A stretch of DNA of 64,000 nt from Acidobacteriota bacterium (GTDB lineage Bacteria; Acidobacteriota; Aminicenantia; Aminicenantales; Saccharicenantaceae), in assembly GCA_039683095.1 (NCBI GenBank), contig JBDKSB010000012.1:838293-902292 (forward strand). Direction: 5' to 3'. The notes beneath the pieces are model-generated. The model saw only the letters and a list, made by a program, of their open reading frames with translations, searched no databases and had not been told where the DNA came from. A program made the translations under genes and the position numbers. Shown here piece after piece: positions 39,156 to 48,409 of this stretch (positions within the stretch are counted from its first letter, which is position 1; each line of letters starts with the position of its first letter).

Positions 39156-41221
39156 CAGTCCTCCTTGATCTTGCCCTGGATGTCGGCCAGCTTCTTGGCG
39201 AGCTCGGGCTGCGACGGGTTGAGCTCGAGCGACTTCTTCCAGGCCGTGATGGCCCCGGCCAAGTCGCCGGTCTTGACATAACAGTCGCCGATCGCGTTGA
39301 GTACGTTGAGGTTCGTCCCGGAGTAGGTCAGGTAATCCTTATAAAAAGCGGCGGCCTCCGCGTAGCGGCCGAGGGCCTGGGCGCTCTCGCCGAGGTACTG
39401 GGCGAACTCGAAGTTCTTCCTGTCCCGGTAGAACGGCAGGGCCACGGAGTGGAGACCGTCGTAATCCTTGGCTTCGTAAAGAACGCGGCAGAGGTCGAGG
39501 GCGTAGGCCGCTGACCCCGGCGCCCGCCGCGAGGCCTCTTCGAGGAGCGGCCGGGCCTTGGCCAGGTCGCCCTTCTGGAAATACTGCATGCCGCGGATGT
39601 CGGCATAGGAGGGGTCGCCGGCGGCGGGCAGCGGCGCGTACATGATCCAGGCGCGCGGCAGGGCCGTGTTGGCCGTGACGTAGAACGCCGCCTTGGACGT
39701 CAGGACGGCTGTCCTGGACGCGTCGAGCAGCTCGACCTGGGCCGTGTAGTAGTCCGGCGGGAAATTCGCCAGCGGGAAGTCCTCGAAGACCCGGAAGGGG
39801 TCGCCCGCGCCGGCCAGGGACTTGCTGATGGCAGCCACGACCTGGTCGTTCCGGACCATCGTGATGGACAGGCTGCCGCCGGCCTTCAGCGCTTCGGTCA
39901 GGCCGCCGAGCTCGCAGAACAGGGTCAGCGTGTTCTGGACCGTGAAATCGTTGCGGGGGGAGGCGACGAGCTGGGTCTCCCCGACCGTGAAGGGCTTGAT
40001 CTGTCCGGCAAAGGCAAGATTGCGGACGACCCGGTTGGCCAGGAGGGGCGCGCTCAGGGTCAGGGTCCGGGCCGGCGGGATATTGACGGCCGCCTCGACC
40101 GAGGTGAATTCCTTGGAGACCGTGTTCTTCCAGAGCAGGCTGATCTTGTAATCGCCCTCGATGAGCGGGAAGGAATCCTGGAGTGAGACCTTGCGGTCCC
40201 TGACCTTGGCGAACTGCTCTTCGTTGAGCTCCAGCGGGATCTTGCGGTCGAACTGGTAGACGGTCTTGCCGTTAGCGTCGGAGACGATGCCGTTGACGTC
40301 GAAGACCGTCCGGTAGAGGCCCTCGATGCGCTCGATGCTGAGACGGGACGGCTCGATGAGGTAGTGGACGAAGGCCCGGCCGGCGGCGTCCCGGGCGACC
40401 TGGACCATGGCGTCGTTCTCGATGTAATTGGCCGTGTACTCGACCTCGACGATGTCCTTGTACTTGAGGAGCTTCTCGGCGTAGGAGTCCTTGACGCTCT
40501 CGTAGCCCATCCGGGGGATCTTCTGGCTGATCAGGATGTCGGAGGCCGGGGTGGGGTTCATGCCCTGGACGTACTCGCCGGGGATGAGGGACATCGACAG
40601 GTCGGCCAGGACCGCGTTGCGCTGCCGCAGCTCGCCCCAGGCCTGGAGGTAGTTGGTCATGTCGCCGTTGTAGAAGGGCATGAGCTTCTGGGGCCCGTCC
40701 CGGACCGGGGAGTAGAGGATATAGTCGCCGCCGCCGTCCTTCTTGAAGAACACGACGTAGAAGGAGTTGGGCATCCCGCCGCCCATCTGCCCCTGGTAGA
40801 ACCAGACGATCATCGGGTAGACGTCGGTTTCGTTCTCGTAGCGCTCGATCGTCTTCGGCTCGCCCAGCGTGATATAGACCCGGCCCATGTCGGACCGCCA
40901 GCCGCCGGCCTTGAGGCCGCGGCCGAACCACAAGTTGGAGTACTGGATGCGGCGGTAGTGCTCGTCCTTGAACTTGTTCTCGGGCGTCGACGGGTCCTCG
41001 TCCCGGGCCTTCCAGAAGGCCGTGATGAACATATCCCGCTCCCGGTCGTTGGCCAGCCGGAGGAAGACGGACTTTTCCTTGGGCGAGATGATGTAGGGGA
41101 CTTCCTCTTCGATCCAGGAGCGGAAGCGCTCGGGCAGGTCCCTGACGGCGGCCTTCTGCGCTGCTGCGGGAAGCGCGGCCAGAGTCAAAGCGCCAAGAAG
41201 AGCGACGGTTCGAAGCTTCAT
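39155..41221 (-). CDS. GWxTD domain protein with C-terminal TPR repeats
   Basis: 688 residues. A signal peptide (to PAAAQ, about residue 22) is followed by the GWxTD-type domain (YIISPKEKSVFLRLANDRERDMFITAFWKARDEDPSTPENKF, then GWRSD at 107-111, then MGRVYITLGEP). Beta-rich domains follow to about 530, then TPR helices (about 545-680). It has the same architecture as the protein at 27501-29597, so the two are paralogues. I chose ATG 41221 because it gives a proper signal peptide with GGACC/AAAGGA sequence upstream. It is the first gene of the second GWxTD operon. Confidence 0.86.
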   Translation of the reverse strand: MKLRTVALLGALTLAALPAAAQKAAVRDLPERFRSWIEEEVPYIISPKEKSVFLRLANDRERDMFITAFWKARDEDPSTPENKFKDEHYRRIQYSNLWFGRGLKAGGWRSDMGRVYITLGEPKTIERYENETDVYPMIVWFYQGQMGGGMPNSFYVVFFKKDGGGDYILYSPVRDGPQKLMPFYNGDMTNYLQAWGELRQRNAVLADLSMSLIPGEYVQGMNPTPASDILISQKIPRMGYESVKDSYAEKLLKYKDIVEVEYTANYIENDAMVQVARDAAGRAFVHYLIEPSRLSIERIEGLYRTVFDVNGIVSDANGKTVYQFDRKIPLELNEEQFAKVRDRKVSLQDSFPLIEGDYKISLLWKNTVSKEFTSVEAAVNIPPARTLTLSAPLLANRVVRNLAFAGQIKPFTVGETQLVASPRNDFTVQNTLTLFCELGGLTEALKAGGSLSITMVRNDQVVAAISKSLAGAGDPFRVFEDFPLANFPPDYYTAQVELLDASRTAVLTSKAAFYVTANTALPRAWIMYAPLPAAGDPSYADIRGMQYFQKGDLAKARPLLEEASRRAPGSAAYALDLCRVLYEAKDYDGLHSVALPFYRDRKNFEFAQYLGESAQALGRYAEAAAFYKDYLTYSGTNLNVLNAIGDCYVKTGDLAGAITAWKKSLELNPSQPELAKKLADIQGKIKED

Positions 41222-41255
41222 GGAGGGTCCTTTCGAGCCCGAGGCACGGCAATTC

Positions 41256-41284
41256 AGTTTACCGCGTTTGCGGCGGTTTTTCAA
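41256..41284 (-). promoter_or_regulatory. Sigma-70 promoter for the second GWxTD operon
   Basis: On the minus strand, -35 TTGAAA (41279-41284), 17-bp spacer, -10 TAAACT (41256-41261), placed 34 bases before ATG 41221. Confidence 0.6.
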
Positions 41285-41285
41285 C

Positions 41286-41314
41286 TTGCATTCGCCCGCC
41301 GCATCTCCTACACT
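41286..41314 (+). promoter_or_regulatory. Sigma-70-type promoter for the endonuclease Q gene
   Basis: -35 TTGCAT (41286-41291), 17-bp spacer, -10 TACACT (41309-41314). The transcript would begin only about six bases before ATG 41327. It is back to back with the GWxTD promoter. Confidence 0.5.
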
Positions 41315-41326
41315 GGACCCTCCATC

Positions 41327-42622
41327 ATGAGATTCCTAGCCGATCTCCATATCCATTCGAAGTACTCGCGCGCCACGGCCAAGGACATGGTCCTCGAGAC
41401 CCTGGCGCCCTGGGCCAAGGTTAAGGGCATCTCCCTGCTGGCCACCGGCGATTTCACCCATCCGGAGTGGCTGTTCCTGATGAAGGAGCGGCTCGAGCCA
41501 ATGGGCAACGGCTTCCTGCGGCTCAAGAACGGGACGACGGCCCTGGACGCTCCGCCGTTCAGGGGCCTGCCGGCCCTGTCCAGGCCGGTCGCCTTCATCC
41601 TGTCCTCGGAGCTGAGCTTCATCTATTCGAAGGGCGGCAAGGTCCGCAAGGTCCACGTCATGCTCCTGGCCCCCGACTTCGAATCCGTCGAGCGGGTCAA
41701 CCGGCGCCTCCAGGCGGTCGGCAACCTGGCCTCGGACGGCCGGCCGATCCTGGGCCTGGACGTGCGCCTCTTCTGCCGGATGGTGGCCGAGGCCGCGCCG
41801 CGGGCCGTGGTCATCCCCTCGCACATCTGGACGCCCTGGTTCTCGCTCTTCGGGGCCAACTCCGGCTTCGACTCGATCGAGGAGTGCTTCGAGGAGATGA
41901 CGCCCTCGATCTTCGCCCTGGAGACGGGCCTGTCGTCGGACCCGCCGATGAACCGGCGGCTGTCCGCGCTCGACCGCTACGCCCTCGTCTCCAACTCCGA
42001 CGCCCATTCGCCCGCGAAGATCGGGCGCGAGGCCAACGCCTTCGACACCGAGTTCAGCTTCCGCGGCCTCATGGACGCCCTGCGGGCCAACGACCCGGCC
42101 CGCTTCCTCTACACCGTCGAGTTCTTCCCCGAGGAGGGCAAGTACCATTACGACGGCCACCGCAAGTGCGGCGTCGTTTCGTCGCCGCGCGAGAGCCTCA
42201 AGACGAACGACGTCTGCCCGAAGTGCGGCAAGAAGCTGACGATCGGCGTCCTGCACCGCGTCGAGGAGCTGGCCGACCGCGAGTCCGGGGCCGAGCGGCC
42301 CGGCCCCGTCCCCTTCAAGAACCTCGTCCCGCTCAACGAGGTCATCGCCGAGGCCCTGGGCAAGACGCCCGAGTGCCAGGGCGTCTGGGACCTCTACTTC
42401 CGGTTCATCCGCGAGTTCGGGGACGAGCACGCCATCCTGACCGAGGTCCCGACGTCCGAGCTGGCCCGGATCTCCCCCGAGAAGGTGGCCGAGGGGATCG
42501 ACCGCATGCGCCGGGGCCAGGTCTCCATCGCCCCCGGCCACGACGGCGAGTATGGCCGGATCAGCCTCTTCGGCGAGGGCCCGTCGCCCGACGCCTGCTC
42601 CCCCCAGCTGTCCCTCTTCTGA
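41327..42622 (+). CDS. Endonuclease Q-like PHP-domain DNA repair nuclease
   Basis: 431 residues. The PHP metal site is built from LADLHIHSKYS (H8, H10), GDFTHPEW (D42, H45), SSELSFIY (E95), H110, IPSHIWTPWFS (H166) and SNSDAHSPAKIG (D225, H227). A zinc-finger-like segment follows, with C281, C297 and C300 (DGHRKCG...NDVCPKCGKK). This matches EndoQ, which nicks 5' of deaminated bases such as uracil and hypoxanthine and is best known from Thermococcales and a few bacteria. The chain ends exactly in QLSLF, a canonical bacterial beta-clamp-binding motif. The start is the first ATG before the PHP motif. Confidence 0.87.
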   Translation: MRFLADLHIHSKYSRATAKDMVLETLAPWAKVKGISLLATGDFTHPEWLFLMKERLEPMGNGFLRLKNGTTALDAPPFRGLPALSRPVAFILSSELSFIYSKGGKVRKVHVMLLAPDFESVERVNRRLQAVGNLASDGRPILGLDVRLFCRMVAEAAPRAVVIPSHIWTPWFSLFGANSGFDSIEECFEEMTPSIFALETGLSSDPPMNRRLSALDRYALVSNSDAHSPAKIGREANAFDTEFSFRGLMDALRANDPARFLYTVEFFPEEGKYHYDGHRKCGVVSSPRESLKTNDVCPKCGKKLTIGVLHRVEELADRESGAERPGPVPFKNLVPLNEVIAEALGKTPECQGVWDLYFRFIREFGDEHAILTEVPTSELARISPEKVAEGIDRMRRGQVSIAPGHDGEYGRISLFGEGPSPDACSPQLSLF

Positions 42623-42635
42623 GCCGGCCGGCGAT

Positions 42636-42664
42636 TTGACAAAGCCCAGACCGGCACTTATATT
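42636..42664 (+). promoter_or_regulatory. Sigma-70 promoter for the bifunctional-nuclease-domain gene
   Basis: -35 TTGACA (42636-42641), 17-bp spacer, -10 TATATT (42659-42664). It is near consensus, with the transcript start about 15 bases before ATG 42685. Confidence 0.78.
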
Positions 42665-42684
42665 GGAGTCGGTACAGGCGGGCC

Positions 42685-43170
42685 ATGGAAATCGAAATGA
42701 AGGTCAAGGGTCTCGTCGTGGACCCGATATCCAAGATGCCGATCGTCGTGCTTGAGAACCCCCGCAACGAGCAGATCCTGCCCATCTGGATCGGCGTCTT
42801 CGAAGCCAACGCCATCGCCCTGACGATCGAGAACGTGCCGACGCCCCGGCCCATGACCCACGACCTGCTGAAGAGCTTCCTGGAGAAGCTCGGCATCTCC
42901 ATCGAGAAGATCGTCGTCAACGACGTCCGGAACAACACTTTCTTCGCCCTCATCCACTGCCGCCGGGCCGAGGAGGCCATCGTCATCGATTCGCGTCCTT
43001 CCGACGCCATCGCCCTGGCCCTGCGGATGAGCTCGCCGATCTTCGTTGAGGAACAGGTGGTCAAGAAGGCCAACGGCCTGAGGTTCGACGAGAAGGTCGA
43101 ATCCTCCGAGAAGCTGCGGAAATGGCTCGAAACCCTGCAGCCGGAGGATTTCGGCAAGTACAAGATGTAA
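42685..43170 (+). CDS. Bifunctional nuclease (BFN/DUF151) domain protein
   Basis: 161 residues. The BFN domain covers about 5-135, with VVLENPRNEQILPIWIGVFEANAIAL near the start and AIVIDSRPSDAIALALRMSSPIFVEEQV towards the end, both highly typical. Plant members show DNase and RNase activity; in bacteria the role is undefined. A short helical tail follows. It faces the lptFG gene convergently, seven bases apart. Being next to the repair nuclease may be chance. Confidence 0.92.
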   Translation: MEIEMKVKGLVVDPISKMPIVVLENPRNEQILPIWIGVFEANAIALTIENVPTPRPMTHDLLKSFLEKLGISIEKIVVNDVRNNTFFALIHCRRAEEAIVIDSRPSDAIALALRMSSPIFVEEQVVKKANGLRFDEKVESSEKLRKWLETLQPEDFGKYKM

Positions 43171-43176
43171 TAGGGC

Positions 43177-45507
43177 TCAGGTCCGAAGCCGCAGCAGCCC
43201 CGCTATCCCTCCCAGCCCGAAGAGAAGGTTGGCTCCCCAGGCCCCGAGGAACGGGCTGAGGAGGCCCGCGGCGCCGAGGCTGCGGAAAACGGCGAAGGTC
43301 CCCCAATAGGCAATGGCGATGGCCAGGCTGAGGCCGACGCCCGCCAGCGTCCCCTTGCGGCCCAGGCGAAAGCCGAAGGGGACGGCCAGCAGGGCCATGA
43401 TCAGGCTGACGAACGGCAGGGCGATCTTCTCGGCCAGGGCCGCCCGCAGCCGGACGGCGGGAAAGCCCATGGCCCGGACGTCGGCCGCATAGCGCCGCAG
43501 CTGGCCGTAGGTCATCTCCAGCCGCTCCTGCCAGGGCGCCCCCCGGAAGGCGGGCCGATCGTCGGCCGCGTCGACGCGCCCGGCCGCCGACCGCAGGAAA
43601 GCCGGGCCCGGGGCCGCGGCATAGTCCCTGGTCCAGCCGTCCCGGTACGCCAGCTGATCTCCCTCGAACGCGGCTTTCTCGGCGTAGGTGCGGCGGGCGA
43701 GGCTCCAGCGCCGGGTGTCGATATCGAAGACGGAGAGCCGTCCGAACGTCGACGAGCCGGGCTCGAAATAATCGAAATGGTAGATCCGGCCGAGGTGTGC
43801 GCCGACGACCCAATGGCGGTTGACGTAGCCGGAGAGCCGGGAGGGTTGGCCGTGCAGCTCGTTCCAGGCGGCTTCGGCTCTCTGATGCGCGGCGGGCACG
43901 ACGCGCTCCTGGATGAGGAAGCCCAGGAGGCCGGCGGCCGCGGCCAGGAGAACGATCGGCAGGACGGTCCGGTAGACGCTGACGCCGCACGCTTTCAAGG
44001 CCGTGGCTTCGTTCGTTCGGGCCAGGAGGCCGAGGGCGAGGAGCGCCGCCGTCAGAACTGCCGCCGGCAGGAGGAAGGCCAGGAACTCGGGCAGCCTGTA
44101 CAGGACGAAACGGGCCAGGAGCCCGACCGGAGCGCCGGCGCGGAGAGCCTCTTCCAGGTTTTCGAAGAACATGAACAGGAAAGCGGCGGCGGCCAGGGCC
44201 GCGAGGACGAAGGCCAGGACGCCCAGGAAGCGCCTCGAGACGTAGCGGTCGAGGAGGCCCGGGAGACGGGGGGATGCGGCCGGGGAGCGGTCCCGGCCGG
44301 CGGGCGCCGGTCTCGCCGCAGGAGCGGTCCGGGCCGAAGCGACGGGCCGGGACTCGGGCCGCGGCGGCCTGCGGAATATCGCCGGGACCCGGCGCTTGGA
44401 GGCCAGGACAAGCCCCGCCCCGGCCGCGGCCAGGATGATGTCCGGGCCCCACATGCCCAGCGCGGCGGACAGGCGGCCGTCCATGGCCGCCGTTTCGCCG
44501 GCCGTGAGCAGGACGTAATAGAGAATGATGATGACCAGGGCCAGCGAGAAGCCGCCGATGCGCCCGGTCCGGCCGGTCATGGCCCCGAGCGGCAGGCCGA
44601 GAAGGGCGAAGACGAGGCAGGCCGCCGGCAGGGCGAGCTTTTTGTGGATCTCGATCCGGTGGGCCCGGAGCTGCCGCGGCTGGGGCCGGCCCGCGCGGGA
44701 CTCGGCCTCGAGGGACCGCAGATCGCGGACGAGCTCGCCGATGTCCTTCTCCCGGACCCTCTTTTCGACGGTCAGGGAGGGGATGATCCCGGCGACATCG
44801 ATCTCCTCCTCCAGGCGGTCGAAGGTGGTCACGGCGTCCTCGCCGGGCGAGGCCGGCGTCCCGGAATAGGCGATGCCGTCGGCGAGCTCCAGGACGGCCC
44901 GCCGCTCGTCCGGGAACAGGCGGAGCCTGCCCGAGCGGGCCATGATCAGGCGGGGATGCGAGGCATCCCGGTTCAGGGAGGCGAAAACGCCGGTCCAGGC
45001 CCCGTCCCGGCCGACCTCTCGGACAAGAAAGACCAGTCCCGGGAACGTTTCGTTGAACTCGAGAGGCTCGACCTTCAGGCGGACGCGGCCGAGGACCGAG
45101 GCGGTCATGTCCCGGACCCAGGCGTCGTTGGCCCGGGGGGCCCAATAGAGGGCGAGCGGCAGGGTCAGCAGGAAGCCGCACAGGCCGAAGGCAACGAGGG
45201 GACGGGCCAGGCGGCGGGCCCCGACCCCGGCGGCGGCCAGGGCGACGATCTCCGAGTCGGCCGAGAGCCGGGCCAGCCCGCCGAGGATGCCCATCAGGAC
45301 GGCCATCGGCAGGGCGAAGACGAGCATGGACGGAACGAGAAGCGCCAGCAGCCGGAGCGCCTGAAGGGCCGGGACGCCCTTGTCGATGAACAGGTCGGCC
45401 GCGAGCAGGACCTGGTTCATCAGCAGGACGAAGGTGACGAGCAGGAGGCCGACGAGGAAGGGCGGAACGACCTCGCGCAGAACGTAGCGATCGACGAGCC
45501 GGGCCAT
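43177..45507 (-). CDS. LptF-LptG fusion permease of the lipopolysaccharide export system
   Basis: 776 residues, about twice the normal LptF or LptG length. Two YjgP/YjgQ permease modules lie in tandem. Module 1 is about 1-370 and starts LVDRYVLREVVPPFL; module 2 is about 417-776 and starts LLDRYVSRRFLGVLAF. A Pro/Ala/Arg-rich linker joins them (about 371-416). Each module has N-terminal helices, a periplasmic beta domain and C-terminal helices. It would form the whole membrane part of the LptB2FG transporter in one chain. The frame is intact throughout, so this is not a sequencing joint. The lptB gene is not in the window. Confidence 0.9.
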   Translation of the reverse strand: MARLVDRYVLREVVPPFLVGLLLVTFVLLMNQVLLAADLFIDKGVPALQALRLLALLVPSMLVFALPMAVLMGILGGLARLSADSEIVALAAAGVGARRLARPLVAFGLCGFLLTLPLALYWAPRANDAWVRDMTASVLGRVRLKVEPLEFNETFPGLVFLVREVGRDGAWTGVFASLNRDASHPRLIMARSGRLRLFPDERRAVLELADGIAYSGTPASPGEDAVTTFDRLEEEIDVAGIIPSLTVEKRVREKDIGELVRDLRSLEAESRAGRPQPRQLRAHRIEIHKKLALPAACLVFALLGLPLGAMTGRTGRIGGFSLALVIIILYYVLLTAGETAAMDGRLSAALGMWGPDIILAAAGAGLVLASKRRVPAIFRRPPRPESRPVASARTAPAARPAPAGRDRSPAASPRLPGLLDRYVSRRFLGVLAFVLAALAAAAFLFMFFENLEEALRAGAPVGLLARFVLYRLPEFLAFLLPAAVLTAALLALGLLARTNEATALKACGVSVYRTVLPIVLLAAAAGLLGFLIQERVVPAAHQRAEAAWNELHGQPSRLSGYVNRHWVVGAHLGRIYHFDYFEPGSSTFGRLSVFDIDTRRWSLARRTYAEKAAFEGDQLAYRDGWTRDYAAAPGPAFLRSAAGRVDAADDRPAFRGAPWQERLEMTYGQLRRYAADVRAMGFPAVRLRAALAEKIALPFVSLIMALLAVPFGFRLGRKGTLAGVGLSLAIAIAYWGTFAVFRSLGAAGLLSPFLGAWGANLLFGLGGIAGLLRLRT

Positions 45508-45551
45508 CGCGTCGCCTATGATATGGCGGCAGCCGCTGCGCGGTCAAACCC

Positions 45552-45586
45552 AAAAAAAAGCCCCGGGCGGCAGGCCGCCCGGGGCT
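45552..45586 (-). terminator. Rho-independent terminator after groEL
   Basis: 12-bp stem AGCCCCGGGCGG (45559-45570) with CCGCCCGGGGCT (45575-45586), loop of 4. On the minus strand it is followed by eight T bases. It isolates groESL from lptFG. Confidence 0.94.
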
Positions 45587-45617
45587 GGCGATTCGCTGTC
45601 GCGCGGGGCGCGACCTA

Positions 45618-47243
<1,626 letters not shown>

Positions 47244-47534
47244 TTACTTCTCGATGATCGCGAGGATCTCTTCTTCGCGGACGATGACGAGTTCGACGCC
47301 GTCGACCGTCACTTCGGTGCCGCTGTACTTGCCGATGAGGACATGGTCGCCCTTCTTGACCGCGAGGGCGATCGTCTTGCCGTCATCGTTGATCCGCCCC
47401 TTGCCGGCCTCGATGATCTCGGCTTCCTGGGGCTTTTCCTTGGCCGTGTCCGGGATGATGATCCCGCCTCTCTTGACTTCCTGTTCCTCCATTCTCTTGA
47501 GGAGCACTCTGTCGTACAGAGGGTGAACTTTCAT
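47244..47534 (-). CDS. groES: Co-chaperonin GroES (10 kDa)
   Basis: 96 residues. It caps the GroEL ring. It starts VHPLYDRVLLKRMEEQEVKRGGIIIPDTAKEKPQ, including the mobile loop (KRGGIIIPD), and ends with a beta-strand rich in Val and Ile. AGGAGG precedes the ATG. It is the first gene of the groESL operon and is controlled by the CIRCE element just upstream. Confidence 0.98.
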   Translation of the reverse strand: MKVHPLYDRVLLKRMEEQEVKRGGIIIPDTAKEKPQEAEIIEAGKGRINDDGKTIALAVKKGDHVLIGKYSGTEVTVDGVELVIVREEEILAIIEK

Positions 47535-47561
47535 GAAAACCTCCTGTGGTATACCTGAGAT

Positions 47562-47588
47562 TTAGCAGTCAGAAAATCTGAGTGCTAA
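47562..47588. promoter_or_regulatory. CIRCE element (HrcA operator)
   Basis: TTAGCAGTC-N9-GAGTGCTAA, one mismatch from the consensus TTAGCACTC-N9-GAGTGCTAA. It overlaps the end of the groESL -10 box by one base, so HrcA binding would block transcription until heat stress. No hrcA gene is in the window. Confidence 0.93.
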
Positions 47589-47616
47589 TAATATATATAG
47601 TCGATGGATTTGTCAA
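47588..47616 (-). promoter_or_regulatory. Sigma-70/A promoter of groESL
   Basis: On the minus strand, -35 TTGACA (47611-47616), 17-bp spacer, -10 TATTAT (47588-47593), leading directly into the CIRCE element. Confidence 0.88.
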
Positions 47617-47658
47617 GAGGAGGAACAAACAAATGTTGGCAGTCGCCGGCTTAGACTG

Positions 47659-47895
47659 CTAATATTTCTTTTTGATCTTCAGTAGCTTGGCCCGGTTATG
47701 GAGGGTGTTGCGGTGGACGCCGAGGGCCTGGGCCATCTTGGTCTGGTTGCCCTGATGCTTCCGGTCGGCCTGTTCGTAGAAGATCTTCTCGAACTCGCGC
47801 AGGGCGTCCTTGAGGCTGATCTCCTTGTCGACCATATCCTTGACCAGGATCTCCATGCGCTGATGGAAGTTCAATTCGCTAGATTTCTTGTCCAT
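47659..47895 (-). CDS. Small Fis-type helix-turn-helix protein
   Basis: 78 residues. The C-terminal half (about 48-74, GNQTKMAQALGVHRNTLHNRAKLL) is the HTH found in Fis and at the C-terminus of NtrC-type activators; the N-terminal half is a charged helix pair. There is no AAA+ or receiver domain, so it cannot itself activate sigma-54 but could bind DNA as a dimer. It overlaps cvpA by 17 bases and is the last gene of the purC-PHP-cvpA unit. Its targets are unknown. Confidence 0.82.
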   Translation of the reverse strand: MDKKSSELNFHQRMEILVKDMVDKEISLKDALREFEKIFYEQADRKHQGNQTKMAQALGVHRNTLHNRAKLLKIKKKY

Positions 47896-48409
47896 GTTTC
47901 CCTCCGCTTTCGCGGATCCGCTTGTATGACTCGTCGAACCGCTGCCGCAGGTCCTTGGGGACCGTGTGGACCACGGCCCGGGCCACGCCGAGGCAGGCCG
48001 GGGCGAGAACGGATGTCTCGACCGCCGGCTTGGCCATCTCGAACGAGACCAGGGCGAAGACGACGATGCCGCAGACGAGAACCGCGCTGATGACCCCGAA
48101 AACGGCCCCGAAGAGCCGGTTGGCGAAGGCCAGGGGGCCGACCATGGCCTTCGTCAGCAGATGGCCCAGGATCGTGCCTGCGACGAGGACGAGGACGAAG
48201 ATCAGCAGGAAGGCCAGGAAGTTGCAGACCGCCCGGTTCTTGACGAAGCCCCTGAAGATCCCGGAGGCCTGGGCGTAGTAGATGACCGCCAGGATCAGGC
48301 CGGCGATGACCGCGACCAGGCCGATGACCTGCTTGACGAATCCCTTGAAGATGCCGTAGATGGCCGTCAGGACGACGATGGCCAGGATGACGTAGTCGAG
48401 CCAGTTCAT
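47879..48409 (-). CDS. CvpA-family membrane protein
   Basis: 176 residues with four membrane helices. It starts WLDYVILAIVVLTAIYGIFKGFVKQVIGL, the recognisable CvpA/colicin-V-production domain. The cytosolic C-terminal tail (about 140-176) is charged. The cellular role is poorly defined. In this operon it sits between a PHP phosphoesterase and the Fis-type gene, with four-base (ATGA) and 17-base overlaps. Confidence 0.88.
   Translation of the reverse strand: MNWLDYVILAIVVLTAIYGIFKGFVKQVIGLVAVIAGLILAVIYYAQASGIFRGFVKNRAVCNFLAFLLIFVLVLVAGTILGHLLTKAMVGPLAFANRLFGAVFGVISAVLVCGIVVFALVSFEMAKPAVETSVLAPACLGVARAVVHTVPKDLRQRFDESYKRIRESGGKHGQEI

Noticed and set aside
43200-45500. lptFG fusion as an assembly or frameshift artefact joining two genes
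   Set aside because: The frame is continuous through a coherent Pro/Ala/Arg linker, and both modules are complete with no duplicated or missing sequence at the joint.
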